Part shown: positions 53,481 to 64,000 of the stretch, in pieces
Layout of the letters: every line of letters begins with the position of its first letter
Numbering within the stretch: the first letter of the stretch is position 1
Source: Hofstenia miamia
Lineage: Eukaryota; Xenacoelomorpha; Acoela
Direction of reading: 5' to 3'
DNA length: 64,000 bases
Assembly (NCBI GenBank): GCA_004352715.1
Contig: SCFE01000063.1
Span: 653,703-717,702, forward strand
Made by a program: the position numbers and the translations under genes
The notes under the pieces: model-generated
Told to the model about the DNA's origin: nothing
The model's database searches: none
Seen by the model: only the letters and a program-made list of their open reading frames with translations

Positions 53481-55598
53481 TGCACACTATTTTATTTTTT
53501 TACATTCATTGGCGTACGCGGATTTTCTGACTTGTGAGGTCATCTAGTATAGCGATCAAGTAAGTAACCAAAGGCGGTGTGAAGCCCGCGAAAATTTTTT
53601 GAAAATATAGACAACCTTAAAATAGCATTATTAGGAGCAATGTTACAATTGAATTAACAAATTTTATGTTTTCATTCTGATTTTGCTTTTAGCTTTGTTG
53701 TCTTGGAGGGGTTGCTTCACCTTCCAGGGGGTTCGACCTAGAGGTGTGAGCGGTGCGGATTCGGCCGCTTACGATTTTAAACAAATATGGGGTCCTAAGT
53801 TTGGAGAAAATTTTATAATTTATGAAAAAATATTTCGTCCCCTAATATACAAATTTTTATTATGTGATGGCGTTGTTGTTTAGATTGAGTTTCGTATGCT
53901 CCTTCAACTGGTTAGTCATGAAGTTCATGGCTCAGTAGATTCATTTTCCACTGTCACTGGCGGTTGTCTATTGAGTGCAGTGGGGCATGAAGCTCGTCAA
54001 TTTGAGGGAAATTGTATTCAAATGATACATTTGTCAGCAAACTAGTTGACATCAGTCTTTACTGTCTGCCTTATTAACATGCTTGCATTGGATTGCCCAC
54101 GTAGAACTGTTTACAGTATGGGTTTTCCACTAGTGCAAAACCTTTTTTCGAACCCCATTGGAGGATTGATACACCTTGAGATTTTAACTTAAGTTAAGGT
54201 TTACCTTAACGGCATTGTGCGACGATCGTTAGAGCCGATTTGTTTTAATAACAATAATTCATGATTTTAAAATTGATAGAGCGAAAAATGCAATTATTTT
54301 ATTTTATAGGAGTATGCAGAAAACACGTCTACTATAAAACAACAATATATGAAATTGACATACTTGTACGATGTTTTAGACATTTTTTTAACTTGATTTT
54401 TGCATTGTATTAGTTCTAAAAGGAGAATTATTTTGTTGAGAACAGAATCACTTAGAAACATTTTTCCTGTTCGTAATCACTAAGGTTTTCTTCAAAATTT
54501 CTACTAAAAATCACGATGGGATTTTTGTTTCATTTATAGCAAATTTATCTGATGTTCAGGAAATGTTCACTACCAAACCAATTGATATTCAAATTAACAA
54601 AAATTTTAATTTTTCATAGTAATTGCAAGGATAATTCATCATCGCCAATATTATCAATAAAAGTGATATTATGTAATAATAAAACGATATCGATATTATA
54701 CATGCACGATACTGTCAAAATTTCAATCCGGCACGGCATAGTTTGGTATTAGTACAGCATGCGTGCAAATTTATTCCCAAAATTCATATTAGCATTTCAT
54801 CAAAATACGTTATTGAAAAAATATTACGTTGAAGTTGGGAAAAACCCTATAAAGCATGCTGTGTAAGGAGGTGCAATTGGCATTTTCTCCTTTGAAATAC
54901 AACACTTCGATAAACCAAGATGTGCACTAGTAAAAATGATTTTAATGATGTTAGCTGGACCATCTGAAACCAAGTGCATTTCATTTAAGTTTTTTGCACT
55001 AGTGAAAGGTCCCAGTGTGTATTACTGTCTTGCAGATTTAATATTTCAATTCAAGCCAACTCTCGCAGTTTGTCAATTAATTTTTATTGGTTTACTCCAA
55101 TTTCATATATGGGTTTATTGCTTCCGGATATTTATGTTTATTTTTCACTTGCGGTTGATTTCCGCTTAAGAGTATCGGTGACATCCAAAAATGGTTTTGT
55201 ATATTCGCGGGAAAAATACTTTTCAATATTTTAATAAAACAAGCAAATAAAATTACCTTGTATTACTAGTTACATTGTTGAATTATTTTATAAAAAGTAG
55301 TATACATTCAATTCAAGTCATATAGAATGACTTGTTTACTTCCATTTCAAATATACATTGAATATATGCAGGTCTGTACTCCTATATAATTAACAAATAT
55401 GATCTAAATTTCATCATTATATTTTTATGTTGTTTTTTGACCAAATTTATTTTTCAAAAAATGGAATCCAATCAATTTAACAAGGTGGGCAGATGGGTGC
55501 ACCGCCTAAGCATCCTGAGCAACATCTTGAGTGCAATCCTGCATATATGCAATTGTAAATACTCAATAACCAATTGTATTCTGTGCTATTCATTTATT
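53481..55598. other. intergenic with repeat ends
   Basis: No gene supported. A less AT-rich patch at 53690-53770 (GGAGGGGTTGCTTCACC, GAGCGGTGCGGATTCGGCC) may be transposon-derived. The TTAAGG/CCTTAA repeat end at 54185-54240 is listed separately. Confidence 0.35.
54185..54240. repeat. repeat terminus with TTAAGG...CCTTAA hairpin, copy 2
   Basis: TAAGTTAAGGTTTACCTTAA followed by GTGCGACGATCGTTAGAGCC, matching 9410-9470 in order and spacing. Confidence 0.45.
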
Positions 55599-56283
55599 AA
55601 TTATAGTATAAACACCTAGGGGATTTCTTAAAAAGATTTAGTTTACCTTTTTATTCGGCGAGTATTTGTTAGTGGAATTTGTATTTTTGATTATCGGATG
55701 ATGATAAAGCATAATTTTCGCGAGCTAAAAAGGATGCACTACTATCAACTTATTGCATTTCAGTAAACATTTCCTGTTTGCATTTGATCAACTTTCTATC
55801 ACTGAATTAACAGGTACTTTAAAATTTATTCTTACTATCTTGTTAATTACTCAACAATTTCACATTTTTCTTTATGATTACTTTTTGAGGTTTGCAGTTT
55901 CCACCCACTTGTCACTATCTTTCTATGCTCTTGTTTTAAGTACAAATTGCTAAATTTTGGGATTTACACCGCGTAATATTGTATCTATTATTTATGCAGC
56001 TATCGTGGAAGATGATCTTTTTATCCATATTGATTTTGCGAAATGATCAATATATTAAAAACAATAATCTAGTTGTTTTACTTAACCCATTATCTTAAAT
56101 ATATTAACAATCAATATTTCCTCAAATGATTGTATTCGTACTTCACATCTTGTAAACTCTTTGTTCATTTGCACATATATGGCAATACAACCTATAACTC
56201 AATTTTCTCTCCTGATGTTCACTGTCGTAATCTGGATTTGGACTTTTGATTGTTAGAGAATTGCCAATAGTCTTTATGTAGCG
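55599..56283. repeat. 685-bp block, first copy (likely haplotype 1)
   Basis: Matches 56626-57309 with about five differences, one of them a single-base deletion. No gene is inside: the 66-codon frame at 55753 is shortened by the deletion in the second copy. Confidence 0.9.
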
Positions 56284-56529
56284 TTTCGAAAAGGTGCATA
56301 TTTCACAAATTCAACTATGACTAGTATGCATTAGTATAACTTATACTTAAAACCTGAGAACATAAGAAGCGGATTCTTCTGCAAAAGCTCGGGCCAACCT
56401 GTAAAATACTTTTTTGGGTATGTTTTGCCCCTCCCCCCATTAGAACAAAATGTTTTGGCAGGGGTTAGGGTTGCGACGTCTAACCTTAATAACAATAATA
56501 AAAATTATAATAATAATAATAATGATAAT

Positions 56530-56624
56530 TACCTTAAATGAATTAAAAACTATTTTACGAAATTTAGACGTTAATAAATTGTCAATTCGGTTCATTTACC
56601 TTACTTTGTAATTAAAACATTTTT
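56530..56624 (+). pseudogene. LINE fragment (EN-RT linker to RT start)
   Basis: ACCTTAAATGAATTAAAAAC and onward matches the LINE at 23068-23165: that copy encodes ELETIVQNLDVNKSSGS, here ELKTILRNLDVNKLS with frame damage. An (AAT)n run precedes it. It stops at the lone N at 56625 and resumes in the second haplotype copy at 57312. Confidence 0.6.
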
Positions 56625-56625
56625 N

Positions 56626-57309
56626 AATTATAGTATAAACACCTAGGGGATTTCTTAAAAAGATTTAGTTTACCTTTTTATTCGGCGAGTATTTGTTAGT
56701 GGAATTTGTATTTTTGATTATCGGATGATGATAAAGCATAATTTTCGCGAGCTAAAAAGGATGCACTACTATCAACTTATTGCATTTCAGTAAACATTTC
56801 CTGTTTGCATTTGATCAACTTTCTATCACTGAATTAACAGGTACTTTAAAATTTATTCTTACTATCTTGTTAATTACTCAACAATTTCACATTTTTCTTT
56901 ATGATTACTTTTTGAGGTTTGCAGTTTCCACCCACTTGTCACTATCTTTCTATGTCTTGTTTTAAGTACAAATTGCTAAATTTTGGGATTTACACCGCGT
57001 AATATTGTATCTATTATTTATGCAGCTATCGTGGAAGATGATCTTTTTATCCATATTGATTTTGCGAAATGATCAATATATTAAAAACAATAATCTAGTT
57101 GTTTTACTTAACCCATTATCTTAAATATATTAACAATCAATATTTCCTCAAATGATTGTATTCGTACTTCACATCTTGTAAACTCTTTGTTCATTTGCAC
57201 ATATATGGCAATACAACCTATAACTCAATTTTCTCTCCTGATGTTCACTGTCGTAATCTGGATTTGAACTTTTGATTGTTAGAGAATTACTAATAGTCTT
57301 TATTTAGCG
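56626..57309. repeat. 685-bp block, second copy (likely haplotype 2)
   Basis: Begins directly after a lone N. After the block, the second copy skips about 300 bp that follow the first copy and rejoins it at TTCATTTACCTTACTTTG. So the two blocks look like one locus with a ~300-bp insertion/deletion difference, assembled end to end. Confidence 0.9.
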
Positions 57310-57311
57310 TT

Positions 57312-57375
57312 CGATTCATTTACCTTACTTTGTAATTAAAACATTTTTCACATATTTGGCGGCCATCTATCAGTT
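57312..57375 (+). pseudogene. continuation of the LINE fragment
   Basis: TTCATTTACCTTACTTTGTA is the same sequence that ends at the N, now followed by CACATATTTGGCGGCCATCT. This parallels the LINE at 23163-23185, where the words are CATATATTTGGTGAACATCT. Confidence 0.6.
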
Positions 57376-57959
57376 TTAATCATTGGCGTTTCTTAAAAAC
57401 GTGGTACATTTTAAAGAGTGTTTCTCAATTCAAATTTGAATTTCTGATCTCTAGCCAAATGCATTCACTGAAGAGTTGAAAAAATTTCCCTGTAATTTTT
57501 AGGTTTTAACGTAAGGGGGTGATACACGGTCCAATTTGTATTAATGTAAGTAGGTCATGGTAAAAGATATTCGATCAATTACATAAATATTGATTGCAAG
57601 TATTAGTAAGTACAATTTGACACCATTACCTGTAATACATTAGGTTACTGTTTTACTAATTTTTCTATTACATAAAAATCAGAAATACATACAAATCAGT
57701 TCTAATTTTAAGAGATATGTAAATTTACATGGTCAGAAATGTTTGCACCGTGATAGTATTATATCAAAACAGCAAACTGTTGCCACCTAAAGTTTTTTCA
57801 CGGTAAGTCGCACATTTTGTAACATTCAATGCCCTATCATTATTTAACATCAATACTTAACAAATAGAATTCCTTTTGTTTGTTATACAATCTAAAAATT
57901 TGTGATATTCATATTTGAAGTTATTTTTTTATTTATAACGTTCAAATATTAGTGCTAGT
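57376..57959. other. intergenic, no gene seen
   Basis: AT-rich. GGGGGTGATACACGGTCC near 57515 resembles GGGGTGGTACACGTTC near 58485; the pair may mark another small dispersed repeat. Confidence 0.35.
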
Positions 57960-57961
57960 TA

Positions 57962-58171
57962 AACTCTGTCCCAGTTAATAAGTAAACCGGTTTTTTAGGA
58001 AAATGAGGTAGTATGATATAAACACGAGTATAATTTCAAGTTTTGATTTTCATTTTTTATAATATGCACAAGATCCTAAACTATCTAATTCGAGCCAAAA
58101 CCATGGTATTTACGCTATAATAAAACGCCAATTATTGATATAAAACTTTACTTATTAACTGGGACAGAGTT
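57962..58171. mobile_element. 210-bp TA-flanked MITE (Tc1/mariner-like)
   Basis: Perfect terminal inverted repeats of 25 bp begin AACTCTGTCCCAGTTAATAA (57962-57986) and end with their exact complement (58147-58171). A TA lies outside each end (57960-57961 and 58172-58173). Size, lack of coding sequence and TA target site fit a mariner-type MITE. The perfect inverted repeat suggests recent activity. Confidence 0.85.
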
Positions 58172-58173
58172 TA

Positions 58174-61100
58174 GTTGAGATATTTATGACTGTATTATGT
58201 GAATGGATTTTAAACAATTCTATTGGCATAAGTTACAGAAGTAAACAAAACAATGAATTGATGCAATTTAAAAACAAAATAAATATAGAAATAAAACTAT
58301 TTATGCCTCTTCACGAGTGTGCATGTTCATATTTTGAAAAGAAGAGTTTTTCACAAACTGCGCGATAGCGAGAGCAAGTGTGGCACACTTGGTGAATTGG
58401 TGATACTTAATTACCCGGCACACTTGTTTGACGAGAAAATCAAAAGCGATTAGATCGCTAAAATCAGGTTGGACGACAAGTTTAAAGGGGTGGTACACGT
58501 TCAAACTTATCGTGGATTTGTGTACCGAGCAATTATGTAACTAAGTTTGACACACACACGTGTGACCGTGTTCATCCAATTTAGGCACGTCTACGCCCAA
58601 AAATTTAGTTTGAGGAATCTAGTTATAAATATTGTTTGTAATTTACTTAAAAATTTAGTGAAAATCTTTGAAAATGTACTATTCAATTTCAATTTTAATT
58701 ACATTTCGTCTTATCTAGCAAATTCAAGAAACTCGATTTTTGCTTACGCCTGTTAAACCAGAAATGGGTAATCGGTATCTATTATCATTGCACAAAGAAA
58801 AATTAAATTATCTTAAAATATATTAATGTTGTTTAATTATACTAAAAGGTTACGTCATCGTTAGATTCTGATTTACACCAATACATTCTGGAATTGTCCA
58901 TAGGAACTTGAATTTTTTATTAGCGAATGCGATGTATTATAAATTTCTTAAGAGAAAAAGCAATCCACGTAATTTTGAAATTTTAAAAATTTGCCACTTT
59001 TAGCCATTTCATGAGTGAGGAATCGATTGGCTTGTCCTGTAATGACGCCTTTATAATTCAGCCAGTAGTTTTGAGAAAACGACGATGTTGAGATAGCGCT
59101 TTTATTGCGACTTATTCCAATTTTCTGAGACACAAAGCCTTTGGTATGCACAATATATGAGTATATTTACAATTTAAGCTCCTGTTAACGCCTAGCCCAA
59201 ATGCCATTTTGTCTCATTTAGGAACTTAAGTAAAGCTGTGTTGTAATTCGCTTTTAAGCAAGATAATAACATATGCTCCTTGTCATTGAAAAGGATTTTA
59301 TAAGAGTCTACAGTTAATTTCATTTTACATGCTCTTTGATATTTAGCTTTTAATTAATTTTGATCTTTATTCGTTAATCTTTTCCTGATTGCGTCATCTG
59401 ATTTTCTCTCAACAAAACTTTTATATTCAAGTGGCCTTTCAAACTGTTGATGGGAAAGAGTCGGTATAATTTTATTGGCATTAACTTTGTTTCGATGTGT
59501 CATTTAGGGTGCATTTCCCACTCTTTGACAGAGTGTATTGTAATTTTACACCGCTCTTCCGAACTTGAATTTCAACATGAGTAATTTGAAGCGATGTTTC
59601 ATCTCGTGTCACACATTTACTGTGAGTTCGTAGATTTGAATTAAGGTTGCTTGACCCACGAAATCTCAAAAAGTAGGTCACTGTCTCTTTCAACAGAAAA
59701 TAGATTTTGAGATTCTTATTCAGAATATATTATTATGGAAAATAAGTGGCAATAAATATATTGAAACAATTTATTTTTTAATTTCAAATTACCGTTAACT
59801 TATTGTTTAGTTGCAATTATTGCACAAAAGCGGAAATTATTTGAGCTATTTATGGTTACAATTATCTAATATAAATGAATTAGAGAAAACGCCGGAAAAT
59901 TAATTTTTGTGCTAACAAAGATTTTTGGCATATTTATCTTTTGGAAAAATTGATGGTGGGTTTCTCCTCCAAATTATTGTTTTTCGCGAACAATAAAAGC
60001 TCACATATTTGCAATCGTTTATTTTTTCAATTTAATAAGTATTGAATAATTTATTTTTGTCAAAAATAATATTGCAATAAAATATTGAGCAACCTTGTTC
60101 TTACCTCTATTCTACCTCCTGTTTTGAGGCAAATTTAAAATTGATTGACGTCTATTCATTTTACATCGTGAAAATGCACTCTTTGTTTACAAATATTTTT
60201 TATATGGATACCTTGTGATATTTTAACACTGTAAATATCGTTGTGCGAAGCGCTTCGTAAATATGGTTTTAAGAAATCGATTTCGTCCTACTCTCAATTC
60301 CATATCATCTTCGTTCGCTTAATTACAATAGTTTCATGCTGCCAGGGCCTGCTTTTGAAAGATAGACAGCTGTCACTTAACGTATTTCAGCCATGAACGG
60401 AAATGTTTGCATGAAAGAGTCAATTTGGGTAATTGTGCTAAATTTGGATTTTGTTGATTGCAATGTAATTGCGTACTTTATTGCCATTTCATTTTCCTAG
60501 ACATTAAAATCCTGAACCTGAAAATTTATTAATTGCAACTGTATCCATAATTGTCTAAAATTGCAGGCTGCTTTTCAAGTTGAATATTGATCGAAACTTT
60601 TCGATATCCTTAATTTTGAGATGAAAAGATTGTTTATTTTAATTTTATTTTCACTAGTTTTTATGTGGAAAATATTCTTCGTTATGATCACTTGGTTTCA
60701 AGATATTTCCAAAATCCTATTCTTGTCGTTTCTACTTGGACTTTTTTGCTGTAAATATGTCTTAGCTCATGATTTTATTCAGTGGAGTCATTTTATGTTA
60801 CGTAGAACAAGCTTTCCTATCATTGCAAATTTTTCTTTGCAGTGGTTTTGTTCATCTATAATCGAGGAAACAAAAATATGTGAAATTTTCGATAATGTTA
60901 TCGGTAAAAATATCGATTTATCTAGCAGTCTTTTAGGATAAAGGCTGTTGCCGGATGGCACACTCGAAACAAAAGATTGAAAAACACTGATTAAATGTTT
61001 TTTCAGTCACAAAAAATGTTTGTAACAAACACTTTATAGCATAAAACCTCAATAAAGTTGTTGAACTTTGTTCATAATTGAGATTTACGATAATCGATAT

Positions 61101-64000
61101 GTCTATTGAGGCATATTAAACGATCCGATAATCTATCGGACCTCTGAAAATAATATCGGTATCGATCATTTTACAGCCTGTCTATAATTGCAAAGCTCCT
61201 TGTGAACACAAATATGAAGAAAACTTTCTTTTTACATAGGCTTGAGAACCATAATTAGGCGGCTTAAATTGGTTAATTTTAGTTATGACGTGTGAGTTAA
61301 ATGTGAAATTTAGTTGATAAACTATCCCCCATTTTCGTGTTATTAAAGGATTGATATTTACCTAAAAGATCCCTTTCTATTTTATGTGCTTTGATCAACT
61401 TTCAAAGGGCATGCTTGAGATTTCCCACTCGTCTGATTGCAAAGAGTGAATGCAAAATATACTCGTTGCAGAAATTTGAAAATTACTTTTCTATTTTAAT
61501 GTCTTAAAGAAGTGAATTTGCTAATTGAATTTTTGAAGTTATTTTCACCACAATGGAATCGAATTCTCATTGGATTGTAATTAAAAGAAACAAAATGCAA
61601 TTTCGAAATATCCCTTTCTATGAATTTTCTTAAATTCTTATAAATTGAATTCAGCAATTACTGGTAATTATGATTGCGCACTGTGCACGTTTACGTATAT
61701 TAATACAATCACACGATCAAGTCATTAGAACGCTTTACAAATATAAACGGGTTATTGCAGTAAGGACCTCGGACTCGCTGCCTCTTATAGTTGTTGTTGG
61801 GCGCGGTCCAAGTCACCTCAAAATCCAGGAGTTTTTTTTAACCAAAGTGACTCAGATTGTTTTGCATCAAATATTTCAATATATGTAAAAGCTGTGAAAG
61901 TTAATTATTTCAATACTGGTAAATTATTGATCTACAAAACTGAATCCAAAATTTGAAATTCTCCATTGTTTTGAATTTGATTGATTGTAGCAACATCAAA
62001 CGAAGAAAATCTTGGTCAAGCATCTTTAGAGACAATGTAGATGCTACATACTTCTAAACTTTCAGTAGTTGTCACCTACAAATAAAAAATTTTTTTCCAA
62101 ATCACATTTTATTATCAATATTTCTCAAAAAATTGTTTGTGTTTAATGGTTACAGTTTTTTTGGTTAAGATTGATGGAAATTCAGTTTTTATTTATAGCA
62201 ATTCTTTCTTGTTATTTCAATTACGGAATGGCTGTAAATTACATCTGCTACATCTCGTAAACTTTGGCTATGATGCTGGGGTTCTCTCACTGCGCTTTAA
62301 TTGCTTATTAACATACCATCTTAAATGGTCTAATATACACAATCTAAAATTAAAATGCTAAAATTTTTAAACATTTTTTAAAATAATGAATAACATTCGG
62401 CTAAAACATGTTACTTTAATTGCTTCTCAGCACTGATTTCTCTTCAATGTACAATTAGTCTAGCAAAAATTCACAACTTTCTATAATTTATTTGAAAAAG
62501 TAACCACATTCGTAAATTAGTGTCAGTGAGATTTCCTGCCTTTATAGTTTCTTTAAAATGAATTCGTTTCTCCTTCCACGTTTGTGACCTTGTAAATTTC
62601 AATATTGAATCGCCGATGGGTCATTCATTTGGAACCAATTATAGTGGTAATCTTAAGTATTGGCAAATAATTTTCTCTATATATAAAATATATCCGGTTT
62701 TTCTTCAATTCTGGTTAGATTACTTATTTGGGTTATTTTTCTATCCACAGCTTCTAATAGACAGATTGACAGGCCCTTAAGGCAATTATTAATTTCTACA
62801 ACATTTTAGTTGTATTTCTAAGGCGAGAGAATACCGGTTTACAATATCACCAATCTATATCTTGGATATTTGTGGACATAGATTTTGGTGAGAATCAGGG
62901 ATCTCGTTCGCGTGTAGTGTCTGTTCCACTTTCGTGTTTTGTTTCGAAAAATGGTTTCTGTTGACGTTTCATTAATGTAGACTGAGTGTTAATGAAGCGT
63001 GGAGTATTTTTGTAAAAGGATAGGTGGGAAATGTAGAGCACGCGTTTTGATGTCTTGATTTTGCTTACATTCGAGTGTGTCGTGCTCTAAGACACAAGTG
63101 CTCTCACTACTTCTCGCTTTCACATAATAATGGCTCTCACTTTATTTGCTAAGCTATTAATTTTTAAACCTCTTAATGTTTTTCATTCCGAGTATGCAAG
63201 GCAAATCTCAGTGCTTGCTATAATTACATTCGCATCACTTCTATTGCCATTTAACTGTTTATTTTCTTCATTGTCACAATGTTCTGTCTTAATGTCGTCT
63301 CGTAATGCCTGAAGTTATTTTCCCATTTCCTTCATTTAGGCCGTTTGTTCCTTGCCTCCACATTCAAAATTAGTTCTAAAACCAATCATCGGATTTAGCC
63401 ATTTTTGTTTGAAAGAAGGTTCATCCTGAATTGAGTCTTTTTTGAATATCTAAAATAGGCAATTGAAAACACCTCCTATATTTGTATCTAAAGCGATCTA
63501 CATACATTCAGCCTTCAGAGTATACTCGGTAATATTTGGCTGGATGTCATTTCATATAGATGACATTTTCTGTTTTTGTAACCTTATATTTAAGCTATTG
63601 CATAAAAAGAACAATTTCAAACCCAACTCAGACGAATAGGAATATCAAACGTCAGGCCTAAATGTTTATCGGGATGGCCTTATATTAAGTTCGCTATTGA
63701 TTTGCTTATAGCTCACCGCGCTTGCAATTTCTTTGTTCCCAACGTAAACGACAATTTATGAGTCTGTTATCAGTAATAATATATTGACAAGATTAGCATC
63801 CTTTCAAGTGATGATCGACATAAACCTCTTTGTTTCTAATGTGAAATGTAGTTACTCAATGTAGTGTTTAATTTTCAATTTTAACCTTCATTTTTGTTAA
63901 CATATGTCATTACTTTTGGCTAAAAAATCGTACGATTTATAGTACCATCGTTTTTCACAGTTAGGTTTTGGGTTGAAGAATTAATGCAAACTTGTCATGG
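58174..64000. other. AT-rich stretch without supported genes
   Basis: No exon, RNA gene or intact element accepted. A forward 106-codon frame at 60621-60941 starts with a hydrophobic MKRLFILILFSLVFMWKIFF stretch but is no richer in GC than its surroundings and has no relatives I know. Palindrome CGAAGCGCTTCG occurs near 60245. 62860-63130 has more CpG and GC than its flanks and could hold a promoter, but no first exon is visible. Confidence 0.4.

Noticed and set aside
53374-54060. Complete third hAT element
   Set aside because: No inverted partner of CAGGCCCGTAGCC and no second AGATATAT octamer downstream.
55753-55953. 66-codon forward frame, repeated at 56780-56965
   Set aside because: The copies are probably haplotypes and one carries a single-base deletion that changes the end.
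60621-60941. 106-codon forward frame with hydrophobic N-terminus
   Set aside because: Hydrophobic residues follow from T-rich codons; no conserved motif or gene context.
1-64000. tRNA, rRNA genes and CRISPR arrays
   Set aside because: No cloverleaf with correctly spaced A and B boxes, no rRNA core words, and no short direct repeats with unique spacers; the tandem repeats found are satellite or transposon arms.

Overview
This is eukaryotic, almost certainly animal, genomic DNA. It is AT-rich, full of (TA)n microsatellites and assembly gaps, and packed with decayed eukaryotic transposons: Ty3/gypsy, CR1/Jockey-like LINE, Penelope-like, pogo/Tigger, Tc1/mariner, hAT and MITEs. There are no operons, Shine-Dalgarno sites, CRISPR arrays or phage genes. 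The transposon mix fits an invertebrate metazoan, but nothing seen fixes the phylum. Host coding content is very small: one convincing 3'-terminal exon (20007-20294, + strand) and a few weak candidates.

Layout. 0-9 kb: a gypsy RNase H scrap, a possible SINE, one copy of a repeat rich in ACCGGTCA-like words, and four copies of a second interspersed family around a ~0.8 kb near-identical duplication broken at a single N. 9-16 kb: an unrecognised 140-codon open frame, an 873-bp inverted-repeat element built from CCACCAGTGG palindromes, the inverted partner of the first repeat, and an intact-ended 1.87-kb hAT element with a perfect 8-bp target duplication. 20-25.8 kb: the terminal exon, its AATAAA, a 155-bp satellite array of about 12 units that starts at the probable poly(A) site, a LINE broken at both ends, and a reverse-strand gypsy Gag. 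31-33 kb: a reverse-strand Penelope-like element with GIY-YIG and RT segments and a hammerhead-like 3' end. 35-38 kb: a GC-rich transposase-like remnant with a PHD-like zinc motif, the 5' end of a pogo/Tigger element, and a LINE RT fragment. 39.4-40.8 kb: a mariner-type element sitting inside a (TA)n tract. 43-44 kb: a second hAT element with a near-perfect target duplication. 46.5 kb: a candidate two-exon small secreted peptide. 55.6-57.4 kb: two near-identical 685-bp blocks joined at one N, probably two haplotypes. 58 kb: a 210-bp TA-flanked MITE. The rest looks non-coding.

No group of genes works together here. The window records nested and microsatellite-targeted transposon insertion, plus several joins where the assembly has probably duplicated sequence. 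Identities rest on motifs read by eye; no database search was possible.
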